A stretch of DNA of 64,000 bases from Bacteroidales bacterium (GCA_030690365.1 JAUYGX010000125.1:62001-126000); one strand, 5' to 3'; counted from the first letter of the stretch, positions 35,812 to 45,751 are shown. A program made the numbers and translations. The notes: generated by a model from the letters alone, not told the origin.

Positions 35812-36386
35812 ATGACCAGATTACATATCAGAAATAGGTTATGGCCATGCACTTTACATGGTTTTCCCGCCATCGGAATTCTCGCCACCCTTATTTTTAT
35901 CAAATTTGTGCTTCGCAAACCGGTACGCGATGGTATTCCTAACGTATTATATGCCATTTCAAAAGAACAGGGAATCATTCCAAAACACAATACTTTCTCA
36001 TCCATTGTCACCAGTGCCCTGACAGTTGGTTTTGGGGGTTCGGTAGGATTGGAAGGCTCAACCGTTGTCACCGGAGCTGCCTGGGGATTGATAATTACCC
36101 AAATATTCAGGCTCAACAACAAAGAAATTGTGGCAGTGCTTGGTTTTGCCGCCGCCGCTGCCATGTCGGCCATTTTTAAGGCCCCCATTGCGGCCATCGT
36201 GTTTGCCCTCGAAGTCATTCTCTTCGATATGACCATGATGGTTTCACTACTGCCGGCCACCATAATTGCCGCCCTTATTTCCTGTTGGTATATTTCATTA
36301 AAACCCATGTGTTTACAGAGATGATGTTAAACAAGTTTAAGCATTGGTTTTTAAAGTTTCTGGTGTGTGCCGGTGCGTCATGCTGA
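35812..36386 (+). pseudogene. Degraded ClC chloride-channel gene
   Basis: The open frame 35812-36324 (170 residues) matches only helices of the middle of the intact ClC at 36546-38315: FPAIGILATLIFIKF, NVLYAISKEQGIIPKHNTFSS, LTVGFGGSVGLEGSTVVTG and IFKAPIAAIVFALEVILFDMT. The beginning of the channel and everything after residue about 215 of the homologue are missing. A further piece, NKFKHWFLKFLVCAGAS at 36321-36386 in another frame, resembles KVNNWFVKVLIGG of the intact protein, so the gene seems to have suffered both a deletion and a frameshift. It is diverged from its neighbour, so the duplication or acquisition was not recent. A functional channel is not possible from this. Confidence 0.82.
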
Positions 36387-36545
36387 TCGATTTTGTTTCC
36401 AGGGCAAACATTTTTTCCCTCTATCCCGACATGCGAAATGGTTGGTTGGAGGATTAATTGTAATATCGGGCTAAAGTGGGAATTTACCCTGAATTTTAAG
36501 TCCATTATTGTTTACTTTAGCCGTAGTTTTTCCTGAGAAAAGAAG

Positions 36546-38315
36546 ATGACAGATTTTCGTGCCAGATTGATAGCCAGGTTGCTTTCGAACACACACCGAC
36601 AACGACAACTTGTACTTGTGTTAAGCATCATTATTGGTTTGGTGAGTGGCCTGGCGGCAGTTGTGTTGAAGAACACGGTGTTTTACACCCATGATTTAAT
36701 TACCAATGGTTTTAAATTCGATAAATCCAACTACCTCTTTCTGGCCTTTCCGTTTATAGGAATTTTGCTGACTGTGATATTCGCCACCTATCTGATTCGC
36801 GACAATATCGGACATGGGGTAAGCCGCATTTTGTACGCCATTTCGCGCAACAACGGCAAACTGAAAAAGCACAACATGTATTCTTCGATGGTGGGCAGTA
36901 CTCTTACTGTTGCTTTTGGAGGTTCTGTTGGTCTTGAAGCTCCTATTGTGCTTACAGGAAGTTCGCTGGGTTCCTATTTTGGCCAGTTGTTTCACCTCAA
37001 CCGCAAAACCATGATGATTTTGGTGGGGGCCGGTGCTTCGGGAGCCATCGCTGCCATTTTTAAAGCCCCCATTGCTGCTGTGGTCTTTTCCCTTGAAGTG
37101 TTGATGATCGACCTCACCATGAGTGCACTGATTCCACTGTTGATTTCTTCGGCAACAGGTGCTATGGTGGCCTATTTTTTAATGGGAAGCGGAGTACTTT
37201 TTTCGTTTGATTTAACGGAAGGGTTTTACCTGCGGCATTTGCCATATTATGCCGGGCTGGGATTGCTAACCGGACTTGTAAGCCTGTACTTTTCACGTTT
37301 CTCCATGTACATTGAAGGACAAATGAAAAAAGTTAACAATTGGTTTGTAAAAGTGCTTATTGGCGGGGTTGCTCTGGGTGTGATGATATTTATGCTGCCT
37401 TCGTTGTATGGTGAAGGGTACGAGTTTTTACACCAGTTAATTAACCACAAGGTGGATGCGCTGGTGAACGAAACCTTGCTAGGCCACACTACCAATGTCT
37501 ATTTCATGCTGTTGTTTTTGGTGTTAATTCTGATATTTAAGGTGGTAGCCATGGCCGTTACCAATGGCAGCGGAGGCGTTGGTGGGGTTTTTGCTCCATC
37601 GCTTTTTATGGGAGGTGTGTTTGGTATTTTCTACGCAAAGGCAGTTAATTTGTTGCCCATCATTCCGGTACCCGAAAAAAACATGGCACTGGTTGGAATG
37701 GCAGGCGTGATGGCAGGCGTCATGCATGCCCCTTTAACAGGAATCTTTTTAATTGCTGAGTTTACTGGTGGATACGCCTTGTTTACTCCGTTGATTGTCA
37801 CTGCCGTTATATCCTACATCACCATTATGTATTTCGAACCGCACAGCATTTACACCAAACGACTGGCTGCACGTGGTGAACTGTTTACGCATCACAAAGA
37901 TAAATCGGTGCTGCAGATGATGCACATAAGTAACCATCTGGAAACCAACTTTAAAACAATCAATAAAGAAGGCACTTTGGGCGATCTGGTAAAGGTAATT
38001 GCACAATCGGAACGCAATGTAATTCCGGTGATTGACGAAGAAAAAACCTTTTATGGTATTGTGTTTATCAACGATATCCGTACCATTATGTTTCAACCCG
38101 AATTGTACGAAACCACTCTGGTTACCGATCTGATGTACATGCCTGATACGCTTGTTGATCCTGATGAAAGTATGGAAGAAGTAGCACGTAAATTTCAGGA
38201 AACCAGCCATTATAACCTGCCGGTGATCAAAGACGGTAAATACATGGGCTTTGTTTCCCGTGCCCGTATTTTCTCTGCATACAGGAAACTGTTAAAGGAG
38301 TTTTCGGAGGAATGA
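36546..38315 (+). CDS. ClC-type chloride channel or antiporter with CBS domains
   Basis: 589 residues. About ten to twelve membrane segments from residue 20 to 430 with the ClC signatures AFGGSVGLEAPIVLTGSSLG (gating glutamate region), GSGGVGGVFAPSLFMGGVFG and GVMAGVMHAPLTGIFLIAEFTGGY. The C-terminus (about 450-585) has two CBS domains, the second with YNLPVIKDGKYMGFVSRARIF. CBS pairs bind adenine nucleotides and regulate the channel. Whether it is a channel or a Cl-/H+ exchanger cannot be read with confidence. A broken paralogue lies directly upstream. Confidence 0.92.
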   Translation: MTDFRARLIARLLSNTHRQRQLVLVLSIIIGLVSGLAAVVLKNTVFYTHDLITNGFKFDKSNYLFLAFPFIGILLTVIFATYLIRDNIGHGVSRILYAISRNNGKLKKHNMYSSMVGSTLTVAFGGSVGLEAPIVLTGSSLGSYFGQLFHLNRKTMMILVGAGASGAIAAIFKAPIAAVVFSLEVLMIDLTMSALIPLLISSATGAMVAYFLMGSGVLFSFDLTEGFYLRHLPYYAGLGLLTGLVSLYFSRFSMYIEGQMKKVNNWFVKVLIGGVALGVMIFMLPSLYGEGYEFLHQLINHKVDALVNETLLGHTTNVYFMLLFLVLILIFKVVAMAVTNGSGGVGGVFAPSLFMGGVFGIFYAKAVNLLPIIPVPEKNMALVGMAGVMAGVMHAPLTGIFLIAEFTGGYALFTPLIVTAVISYITIMYFEPHSIYTKRLAARGELFTHHKDKSVLQMMHISNHLETNFKTINKEGTLGDLVKVIAQSERNVIPVIDEEKTFYGIVFINDIRTIMFQPELYETTLVTDLMYMPDTLVDPDESMEEVARKFQETSHYNLPVIKDGKYMGFVSRARIFSAYRKLLKEFSEE

Positions 38316-38537
38316 TCAATCATCAATGTGGTCCACTGAAAAATTCCAAAAGTCGGTGAAGAGGTCTTTTACTCCGGGGTTTTCATTTATGCGAATTAAT
38401 TGTATTTTCGCAATGACTAAACGTTAAAAACGGTTCTGAATTTTTATTCTGCTTTTTATATCCTAATACCACACAATACCAGTTACATACAATTATGAAT
38501 AGAACTTTAACTCATTTAAAACCATAAACATATCAGG

Positions 38538-39131
38538 ATGAAAAAAATTATCTTTCCACTGCTCATACTTTTTCTCGTTTCGTGTAATCCCTGGAAATAT
38601 GTGGGAGTATATGACCACCAGGCTGATTTTAGTCAGTACAAAACCTTTGGGCTTTTAAATTGGAACCCGGCCAATGATAAAATTGTGCAGCCCGAAACCA
38701 AGAAAAATATCCTGATGGCCATCAAACATCAGTTGGAACGTCGTGGATATGTTTATCAGGAGAATGGAGCTGTTTTGCAGGTGTCGGTGTTTGTGATTGT
38801 TAAACAAGAAACCAGCTATTCGGCGTATACAAATCACTATGCCGGATATAACGGGTATGGTGCTGTGGCTGTGGGTGTTGGCGTGGGATCCGGTGGTGTA
38901 GGAGTTGGTGCTGTTGGGTATGGAATGCCCAATTACCCTTATACCATGGTAAATCATGATTATGAAGTAGGTACGGTAATTATCGACCTCCTTGACGATG
39001 CCAAAAAGCGGCAGGTATGGCAAGGGGTTGCCACCGGACGAATTATTACGGATGTAGTATCGGCCGACAAAGTGAACAAGACCATAGATCACCTTTTTAA
39101 AACCCTCCCCGTAAAAAAAGTAAAGAAGTAG
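38538..39131 (+). CDS. DUF4136 lipoprotein
   Basis: 197 residues. The N-terminus MKKIIFPLLILFLVSCNPW is a lipoprotein signal with lipobox LVSC. The mature protein has the DUF4136 pattern: DHQADFSQYKTFGLLNW near the start, KKNILMAIKHQLERRGY, and near the end GTVIIDLLDDAKKRQVWQGVATG. A glycine/valine-rich stretch (VGVGVGSGGVGVGAVGYG) sits in the middle, a low-complexity loop common to this family. The function is unknown; location is the outer membrane or periplasm. Confidence 0.88.
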   Translation: MKKIIFPLLILFLVSCNPWKYVGVYDHQADFSQYKTFGLLNWNPANDKIVQPETKKNILMAIKHQLERRGYVYQENGAVLQVSVFVIVKQETSYSAYTNHYAGYNGYGAVAVGVGVGSGGVGVGAVGYGMPNYPYTMVNHDYEVGTVIIDLLDDAKKRQVWQGVATGRIITDVVSADKVNKTIDHLFKTLPVKKVKK

Positions 39132-39194
39132 ATATTTGGCATGAAGGATTGTTTCATTTTGAAAATGTATTCAAACAACCACTAACCCTTCAAT

Positions 39195-39233
39195 AAAAAA
39201 GCCCTGAACCATTTCTGATTCAGGGCTTTTTTT
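39195..39233. terminator. Bidirectional terminator between the DUF4136 gene and tRNA-Pro
   Basis: Stem gccctgaa (39201-39208) and ttcagggc (39219-39226) with a 10-base loop, A-run before and T-run after. It ends the minus-strand tRNA transcript directly and can end the plus-strand gene. Confidence 0.88.
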
Positions 39234-39234
39234 G

Positions 39235-39308
39235 TCGGAGTGGCCCGACTCGAACGGGCGACCACTTGCACCCCATGCAAGCATGCTAGCCAACTGCACC
39301 ACACCCCG
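39235..39308 (-). tRNA. tRNA-Pro (anticodon GGG)
   Basis: 74 bases on the minus strand. Acceptor stem CGGGGTG pairs with CACTCCG (one G-U), D stem GTGC/GCAT, anticodon stem CTTGC/GCAAG with loop ATGGGGT (U33, anticodon GGG, G37), T stem GCCCG/CGGGC with loop TTCGAGT, discriminator A. CCA is not encoded. It reads CCC and CCU. A terminator hairpin follows. Confidence 0.96.
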
Positions 39309-39499
39309 ATGTTTTATGAACAAAATCTCAACCGGAGTTGAGGCTGCAAAAATAAACAATTTTTGTTTGTACAAGAGGTTTCATTCCACAAAACAATGGA
39401 TTATCCTAATTGAAATTCATAAGCCATCCGTTTCAAATTAATTGACACCCGCCTACAGCCAAATTGACATGTTTTTCTTGTAAAAAGTATTGGATTTCC

Positions 39500-39520
39500 T
39501 TTGGCATACTCTTTGCCAAA
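39500..39520. promoter_or_regulatory. Inverted repeat upstream of trxB
   Basis: TTTGGCA (39500-39506) and TGCCAAA (39514-39520) with a 7-base spacer, 41 bases before the trxB start at 39562. Position and symmetry suit an operator, but no regulator is identified. Confidence 0.35.
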
Positions 39521-39561
39521 AAACTACCTTTACGCTAGATACCAGAACAAAAATTTATAGA

Positions 39562-40503
39562 ATGGAAACAATCAAATGTTTGATTATTGGCTCCGGCCCG
39601 GCCGGATACACTGCCGCTATTTATGCCGCCCGCGCTGACCTTAAACCCGTTATTTACGAAGGAATGCAGCCCGGTGGCCAGCTCACTACCACCACCGAAG
39701 TGGATAATTTCCCCGGTTACCCGGAAGGAATTGATGGCCCTAAATTGATGGAAGACTTAAAAAATCAGGCCGTACGCTTTGGTACTGATTCACGTTGGGG
39801 AATGGTAAACCACATCGACACCACCAAACGTCCTTTTAAAGTAACCATTGATGACGGTACTGAACTGCTGGCAGAAACGGTGATTATTTCAACCGGTGCC
39901 ACAGCCAAATACCTGGGACTTGAATCGGAAGAAAAATTCAAAGGCGGAGGTGTAAGCGCCTGCGCAACCTGTGATGGTTTCTTTTATAAAGGTAAAGATG
40001 TAGCCGTAGTTGGTGGTGGTGATACCGCTGCCGAAGAAGCTACCTACCTGGCCAATATTGTCCGTAAAGTGTACCTCATTCACCGCCGCGACGAACTCAG
40101 GGCTTCCAAAGCCATGGTGCACCGCGTGATGAATACCCCCAACATTGAAATGCTTTGGGATACCGAAGTAAAGGAAATAGTTGGTACAGAAAGTGGATTT
40201 ATGAAGGCCCTCAATGGTGCTATCGTCGTAAACAGAAAAACCGGTGTGGAACGAAAATTGGATATCGAAGGCTTTTTTGTCGCCATCGGGCATTCTCCCA
40301 ATACAGAGATATTTAAGGGTAAACTGGATATGGATGAGGTAGGGTATCTGATCACCAAACCCGATTCAACAGCCACCAATGTCCCGGGGATTTTTGCTGC
40401 CGGAGATGTTCAGGACAAGCACTATCGTCAGGCGATTACTGCTGCCGGAACGGGTTGTATGGCCGCCATCGAAAGCGAACGGTTTCTTGGCGAGAACAGA
40501 TAA
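39562..40503 (+). CDS. trxB: Thioredoxin-disulfide reductase
   Basis: 313 residues from the ATG at 39562 (METIKCLIIGSGPAGYTAAIYAARADL); the earlier ATG would add 24 unrelated residues. FAD-binding GSGPAGYTAAIYAAR, the redox-active CATC in SACATCDGFF, NADPH-binding VVGGGDTAAEEA and the C-terminal GIFAAGDVQDKHYRQA are all standard. It reduces thioredoxin with NADPH. Transcribed alone and ended by the hairpin at 40521-40559. Confidence 0.96.
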   Translation: METIKCLIIGSGPAGYTAAIYAARADLKPVIYEGMQPGGQLTTTTEVDNFPGYPEGIDGPKLMEDLKNQAVRFGTDSRWGMVNHIDTTKRPFKVTIDDGTELLAETVIISTGATAKYLGLESEEKFKGGGVSACATCDGFFYKGKDVAVVGGGDTAAEEATYLANIVRKVYLIHRRDELRASKAMVHRVMNTPNIEMLWDTEVKEIVGTESGFMKALNGAIVVNRKTGVERKLDIEGFFVAIGHSPNTEIFKGKLDMDEVGYLITKPDSTATNVPGIFAAGDVQDKHYRQAITAAGTGCMAAIESERFLGENR

Positions 40504-40520
40504 CCTGAAAATAAAATCTG

Positions 40521-40559
40521 AAACGGTCTTTTGGGATTCCCTAAAAGGCCGTTTTTTTT
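40521..40559 (+). terminator. Intrinsic terminator of trxB
   Basis: Imperfect stem aaacggtctttt against aaaaggccgttt with a short loop, then a T-run to 40559. Confidence 0.75.
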
Positions 40560-40566
40560 ATCTTTG
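40559..40566 (+). promoter_or_regulatory. Promoter -7 element (TATCTTTG) of the cation efflux gene
   Basis: TATCTTTG lies 18 bases before the ATG at 40585 and directly after the trxB terminator. It excludes the in-frame codon at 40531 as start. Confidence 0.5.
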
Positions 40567-40584
40567 ATCCAAAGTCGCTCAACC

Positions 40585-41526
40585 ATGCTGATGCAACCCC
40601 GTGAGAAAAAAATTATATTGGCTTCCCGCATCGCTATCGTCGGCAATGCGGCCCTGGCACTGCTCAAAATAACTGTCGGAATACTTGCCGGCAGCCTGGC
40701 TGTGGTGGCCGATGGAATTGATTCGGCCAGCGATATCATTACCTCACTGATTACCCTGTATGCGGCTTATATTGTTGCCCGTCCTCCCGACATAAAATAT
40801 CCTTACGGTTATCAAAAGGCGGATACCCTGGCGACTAAATTCCTGTCGTTTATCATCTTTTTTGCAGGTGCACAGCTGGCCATGTCATCTATCGGGAGAC
40901 TTATCGACCCGGTCGTCAGACCTGTTCCCGAAAATATTACACTTTACGTTGTTGGGATTTCCATTATTGGAAAACTGTTGCTTTCGTGGTATCTCAAAAA
41001 AACAGGCAAGGCCGTGGATAGCGCTATGCTGATCGCCAATGCGCGAAATATGAAAAATGATGTGGTCATTTCTGTTTCAGTACTTATTGGCCTGGTGTTT
41101 ACCTTTATGTTTAAATTGCCTCTTATCGACACACTTACGGCTTTGGCGGTGAGCTTTTACATCATGTTTATTGCTTTTCGTATTTTTATGGAAACCAACC
41201 TCGAACTGATGGATGGTGTCGACTCGCCTGAAATATACAGACAAATTCTGTCAGCTGTAAAGGGCGTAAAAGGTGCTACCAACCCGCACCGTATCCGGGT
41301 GAGGAAAATGGCCAATCAATACATGATTGTGCTTGATATTGAGGTGGATGGATCGTTAACGCTTACCGAAGCCCATGAATTGGGGGAGAAAGTCGAAAGG
41401 GAAATCAAGGACACCATCCCCAAAGTGTATGATGTGTTGTTGCACATCGAACCTATTGGAAATACTGAGCCTCACGAAGTTTTTGGCGTTTCAGAAGCTC
41501 AGCTTCCAAAGGAAGATACCAAATAA
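40585..41526 (+). CDS. Cation diffusion facilitator (CDF) family transporter
   Basis: 313 residues from the ATG at 40585 (MLMQPREKKIILASRIAI). Six membrane helices are predicted. The metal-binding motif on helix II is DGIDSASD and on helix V VSVLIGLVFT follows KNDVV (RNMKNDVV). The C-terminal cytoplasmic domain begins near AVKGVKGATNPHRIRVRKM and includes VDGSLTLTEAHELGEKVE, the usual histidine-bearing dimer domain. CDF proteins export Zn2+, Fe2+, Mn2+ or Co2+ in exchange for protons; the metal here is not decided. Confidence 0.9.
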   Translation: MLMQPREKKIILASRIAIVGNAALALLKITVGILAGSLAVVADGIDSASDIITSLITLYAAYIVARPPDIKYPYGYQKADTLATKFLSFIIFFAGAQLAMSSIGRLIDPVVRPVPENITLYVVGISIIGKLLLSWYLKKTGKAVDSAMLIANARNMKNDVVISVSVLIGLVFTFMFKLPLIDTLTALAVSFYIMFIAFRIFMETNLELMDGVDSPEIYRQILSAVKGVKGATNPHRIRVRKMANQYMIVLDIEVDGSLTLTEAHELGEKVEREIKDTIPKVYDVLLHIEPIGNTEPHEVFGVSEAQLPKEDTK

Positions 41527-41572
41527 AATTCACGTTTTTTAACAAAGCATAGTCCCTTCAATTTTGCTTTTC

Positions 41573-41580
41573 TATCTTTG
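41573..41580 (+). promoter_or_regulatory. Promoter -7 element (TATCTTTG) of purL
   Basis: TATCTTTG, 35 bases before the ATG at 41616. No clear -33 box at the expected distance. Confidence 0.45.
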
Positions 41581-41615
41581 CAGCTGTTATTTTCATCTTA
41601 CAAACACGCTGTGCC

Positions 41616-44600
41616 ATGGTATATTTTTTTACTCAGGATCAAAAAGTTTACTACGTAGTTCAATCGCAGGAGGTATTAACTGATTTTAACCGGAAAAAGT
41701 TAAAATGGCTTTTGAATGGTGCCCGCCAGGTTAAAATGGATGCTTTGGACGGATTATTCGTAGGTCCCCGTAAAGAAATGATTACCCCATGGAGTACAAA
41801 TGCGGTGGAAATTTGCCAGAATATGGCCATCAACGGTATCCAACGCATTGAAATGTATTCCCGTGCAACGGACGAAAATCCAAAATTTGATCCCATGTTA
41901 CAGCAAAAGTACACGGGCATCAATCAGCAAATTTTCGACATCCCCGAAACTCCGGAACCCATCAGGACTATTTCGGATATCGATTTATACAACCGGCAGG
42001 AAGGCTTGGCGCTGAGTGCCGATGAAGTAGCTTATTTACAGTCTGTTTCAAAGCAGATTAACAGAAACCTCACCGATTCTGAAGTCTATGGCTTTGCCCA
42101 AATCAATTCAGAACATTGTCGGCACAAGATCTTTAATGGCACCTTCATTATCGATGGTGTGGAAATGAAAGATAGCCTGTTTGCCATGATTAAAAAAACA
42201 TCGGCAGAAAATCCAAACTCACTCGTATCAGCTTATAAAGACAATGTTGCTTTTGTATTGGGACCTAAAATTGAGCAATTTGCTCCTGTAACGCAGGAAA
42301 CAGCAGCCTATTTCCAAATCCGCGATGTCGACACGGTACTTTCCATAAAAGCCGAAACACATAATTTTCCCACCACCGTGGAGCCATTTAATGGTGCTGC
42401 CACCGGTACAGGCGGCGAAATCCGCGACCGCATGGCAGGCGGCAAAGGCAGCGTGCCATTGGCAGGTACTGCCGTGTACATGACTTCATATACCCGCAAC
42501 AACCCCAACCGCGACTGGGAATTTAAATTCAAACCCCGTCCATGGCTGTACCAAACCCCTGAACAAATTCTTATCAAAGCCTCCAATGGAGCCTCTGATT
42601 TTGGGAATAAATTTGGACAGCCACTCATCAACGGAAGCCTGCTTACGTTCGAACACGCTGAAAATCATAAAACCTATGGCTACGACAAGGTCATTATGCA
42701 GGCAGGCGGAATTGGTTATGGCAACTTCAAGGATGCACAAAAAGAGGTGCCTGAACCAGGCGACATCATAGTTGTGCTAGGGGGCGATAATTACCGCATT
42801 GGTATGGGCGGTGGCGCTGTTTCTTCTGTCGCCACCGGTGAGTTTGGAAATCAAATTGAATTGAATGCCGTTCAACGAGCAAATCCTGAAATGCAAAAAA
42901 GAACCATGAATGCTATCAGGGCCATGGTTGAATCGGTTGATAATCCGATTGTTTCCATCCACGACCATGGCGCTGGCGGCCATTTGAACAGTTTGTCGGA
43001 GCTTGTTGAAGAAACGGGTGCCATCATCCATTTGAACAGGTTACCGGTGGGTGATCCCACCCTTTCGTTTAAGGAAATTTTAGGAAATGAATCGCAGGAG
43101 CGCATGGGTCTGGTGATCAGGAAAAAAGACTACCCGATTTTGGAAGCGGTGGCTAAACGCGAGCGTTCGCCCATTTATCCGGTAGGAACCGTGAGTGAAA
43201 ACCAGCACCTGCAATTTCAATCGGATAACAACGAATGCCCGGTGGATTTGAAACTGGAATATTTATTTGGGAAACCACCAAAAACAATTTTGGATGATGT
43301 TACTGAATTACCTGATTTTGAAGAGGTAACCTATGATTCCAATAGCATAGAGCAATACATCTTTCAAGTACTGAGGATCGAATCGGTGGCCTGTAAAGAC
43401 TGGCTCACCAACAAGGTCGACCGCTCTGTAACCGGCAAAGTGGCTATGCAGCAAGGTGCTGGAACCATTCAACTGCCTTTGAATAACCTGGGAATCATGG
43501 CACTTGATTTTCAGGGGAAAACCGGGATGGCCACGGCTTTGGGCCATGCGTCCATCAGCGGACTAGTTGATCCGGGAGCCGGATCACGTCTTTCTGTGGC
43601 TGAATCGCTCACCAACTTGGTTTGGGCACCAATTGAGGATCAGCTCAAAGGAGTTAGCCTCAGTGCTAACTGGATGTGGCCCGCTAAAAATCCGGGAGAA
43701 AATGCGCGTTTATATAAAGCCGTGGAAGCACTCAGCGATTTTGTCATTCAACTGGGCGTGAACATCCCCACCGGGAAGGATTCATTGTCCATGACACAAA
43801 AATATCCCAACGGTGAAACCGTTTATGCACCAGGCACGGTGATTATCAGTGCTTCCGGACAGGTATCTGATATTAGAAAAGCAGTTACTCCCGTGGCTTA
43901 TCCCAAAGCCGGATTACAGCTATTGTATGTTGATTTTTCAAAATCCCCCATGGAATTGGGTGGAAGTAGTTTTGCACAAACGCTGAATAAGATTGGTAAA
44001 CGGACTCCTGATGTGGCAGATGCCAGGTATTTTGCTGCTGCTTTTAATACAATTCAATCGCTTATCGAACAGGGTGAAATTAAAGCCGGGCATGATGTAA
44101 GTGCCGGTGGATTGGTTACTACCTTGCTCGAAATGAACTTCGCCAATTGTGACCATGGTATGGAAATCGATTTGGGTTCGTTCACTGAAAAAGACATTGT
44201 AAAAGTGCTGTTTAGCGAAAATCCGGCTGTTGTTATACAAGTGGAAAATTTGGAAAAAGTCAGTCAACAGCTTACAAGTGCCGGAGTCGGTTTTATTCAG
44301 ATTGGGAAAACAGTAATAGAACGGACGTTAACCTTCAATCATCCTGAAAGAAAAAGAATTAGGCTTGATATTGATCGTTTACGCGATACCTGGTTCGAGA
44401 CTTCCTATCTGCTTGATAAAAAACAATGCGGAGAGGGACATGCGCGTTGTCGCTATCAAAATTACAAATTCCAGGACCTGAGTTTTAGCTTTAACAAAGG
44501 GTTCACCGGCATAGCCAAAGATTTTGGCATCGATATGCACCGAAGGAAACCTACAGGAATCAAAGCCGCCATCATACGTGAAAAAGGTGTGAATGGCGAC

Positions 44601-45320
44601 CGCGAAATGGCTTATGCCATGTATTTGGCCGGATTTGATGTAAAAGATGTCCACATGACTGACCTGATTTCGGGCAGGGAAGATCTGAGTGATGTAAATT
44701 TCATCGTTTTTGTGGGCGGTTTTTCCAACTCGGATGTTTTGGGGTCGGCCAAGGGCTGGGCTGGTGCCTTTTTATACAATGAAAAGGCGGCCAAATCGCT
44801 CGAAAATTTTTATGCACGCAAAGATACCCTCAGTCTGGGTGTGTGCAATGGTTGCCAGTTGATGACAGAGCTAAACCTAATCTATCCCGAGCATCCTGAA
44901 CGGGTGAAGATGTTACACAACGAATCCGGTAAATTTGAATCCGGGTTTGTAAACGTGGATATCCCCGAAAACAACTCGGTGATGTTACATTCCCTATCGG
45001 GAAGTCGTTTAGGTGCCTGGGTGGCTCATGGAGAAGGTAAATTCAGTTTCCCATGTTTCAACGACAAGTATAATCTGGTGATGAAATACAGCTACGATTT
45101 GTATCCCGGCAATCCCAATGGATCTGATTGGTCTACCGCAGCCATTTGCTCTAACAATGGACGCCATCTGGCCATGATGCCTCACTTGGAAAGGTCATTT
45201 TTGCCCTGGCAATGGCCCGTGTATCCGGAAAAACACCAACAGGATGAGGTGTCCCCCTGGATAGAAGCATTTGTTAATGCCAGAAAATGGATCGAAAACT
45301 TTAAATCCATGAGACATTAA
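41616..45320 (+). CDS. purL: Phosphoribosylformylglycinamidine synthase, single-chain
   Basis: 1234 residues, the long form that joins PurS-like, PurL and glutaminase (PurQ) parts. Synthase signatures: AQINSEHCRHKIFNG, ETHNFPTTVEPFNGAATGTGGEIRD, and GMGGGAVSSVATGEFG. The C-terminal glutaminase has FVGGFSNSDVLGSAKGWAG, the nucleophile cysteine in LGVCNGCQLMTEL and the histidine/glutamate in GRHLAMMPHLERSFLPWQWP. It converts FGAR to FGAM in purine synthesis. Stand-alone gene, followed by a long hairpin and 500 bases without genes. Confidence 0.97.
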   Translation: MVYFFTQDQKVYYVVQSQEVLTDFNRKKLKWLLNGARQVKMDALDGLFVGPRKEMITPWSTNAVEICQNMAINGIQRIEMYSRATDENPKFDPMLQQKYTGINQQIFDIPETPEPIRTISDIDLYNRQEGLALSADEVAYLQSVSKQINRNLTDSEVYGFAQINSEHCRHKIFNGTFIIDGVEMKDSLFAMIKKTSAENPNSLVSAYKDNVAFVLGPKIEQFAPVTQETAAYFQIRDVDTVLSIKAETHNFPTTVEPFNGAATGTGGEIRDRMAGGKGSVPLAGTAVYMTSYTRNNPNRDWEFKFKPRPWLYQTPEQILIKASNGASDFGNKFGQPLINGSLLTFEHAENHKTYGYDKVIMQAGGIGYGNFKDAQKEVPEPGDIIVVLGGDNYRIGMGGGAVSSVATGEFGNQIELNAVQRANPEMQKRTMNAIRAMVESVDNPIVSIHDHGAGGHLNSLSELVEETGAIIHLNRLPVGDPTLSFKEILGNESQERMGLVIRKKDYPILEAVAKRERSPIYPVGTVSENQHLQFQSDNNECPVDLKLEYLFGKPPKTILDDVTELPDFEEVTYDSNSIEQYIFQVLRIESVACKDWLTNKVDRSVTGKVAMQQGAGTIQLPLNNLGIMALDFQGKTGMATALGHASISGLVDPGAGSRLSVAESLTNLVWAPIEDQLKGVSLSANWMWPAKNPGENARLYKAVEALSDFVIQLGVNIPTGKDSLSMTQKYPNGETVYAPGTVIISASGQVSDIRKAVTPVAYPKAGLQLLYVDFSKSPMELGGSSFAQTLNKIGKRTPDVADARYFAAAFNTIQSLIEQGEIKAGHDVSAGGLVTTLLEMNFANCDHGMEIDLGSFTEKDIVKVLFSENPAVVIQVENLEKVSQQLTSAGVGFIQIGKTVIERTLTFNHPERKRIRLDIDRLRDTWFETSYLLDKKQCGEGHARCRYQNYKFQDLSFSFNKGFTGIAKDFGIDMHRRKPTGIKAAIIREKGVNGDREMAYAMYLAGFDVKDVHMTDLISGREDLSDVNFIVFVGGFSNSDVLGSAKGWAGAFLYNEKAAKSLENFYARKDTLSLGVCNGCQLMTELNLIYPEHPERVKMLHNESGKFESGFVNVDIPENNSVMLHSLSGSRLGAWVAHGEGKFSFPCFNDKYNLVMKYSYDLYPGNPNGSDWSTAAICSNNGRHLAMMPHLERSFLPWQWPVYPEKHQQDEVSPWIEAFVNARKWIENFKSMRH

Positions 45321-45359
45321 TTTCAGGAATCCCAAGAATTTGGGATGAACTGAAATTAA
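45317..45359. terminator. Long hairpin at the end of purL
   Basis: Outer arms ttaatttcag (45317-45326) and ctgaaattaa (45350-45359) and inner arms atcccaa/ttgggat form a two-part stem overlapping the purL stop codon. There is no long T-run, so it may end or protect the transcript rather than be a textbook terminator. Confidence 0.5.
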
Positions 45360-45567
45360 TTAGTCGAATTGATCCTGAGCGAAGTCGAAAGATCTTATTG
45401 ATAATAACTTGTCTGAGGCAGTCAGGTTCTCCGCGCCTGGGTGCGTATAAAACAACAAGATATTTTCATTTTGATACTTTGTTAGCTCTGCTACAAGGTA
45501 GTTCACTAGTGTTTAAACTGCTGATAATTAGTAATTAAAAATTTAAGCTCCTTGCTTAAATAGATCA

Positions 45568-45607
45568 ACTGTTGCATTATTCAACACCTGTTGTATAATG
45601 CAACAGT
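45568..45607. promoter_or_regulatory. 13-bp perfect dyad, candidate activator binding site
   Basis: actgttgcattat (45568-45580) and ataatgcaacagt (45595-45607) are exact inverted copies; the 14-base spacer holds a further caaca/tgttg pair, making the element almost fully palindromic. It lies about 145 bases before the candidate sigma-54 promoter, the usual range for an enhancer site of an NtrC-type activator, and such an activator is encoded at 52258-53598. It has no T-run and no gene ends next to it, so a terminator is less likely. Confidence 0.55.
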
Positions 45608-45751
45608 ACCCCTAATCAACTGATATATAACCTACTCATTTCTAAAGACGATATCTTGTGTAACGAAATTCAACACAAGCCTTCCTTATTTTACAGGCGA
45701 ACATTTTATAACATACATATAAACAGCATGTTACAACTCTGTTTTTGGGTT

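Noticed and set aside
35812-36324. A short functional ClC-like protein
   Set aside because: It lacks most channel helices, and an out-of-frame remnant follows, so it is listed as a pseudogene.
41527-41615. Riboswitch or leader before purL
   Set aside because: The 89-base gap holds a promoter element but no recognisable purine-aptamer or long structured leader.
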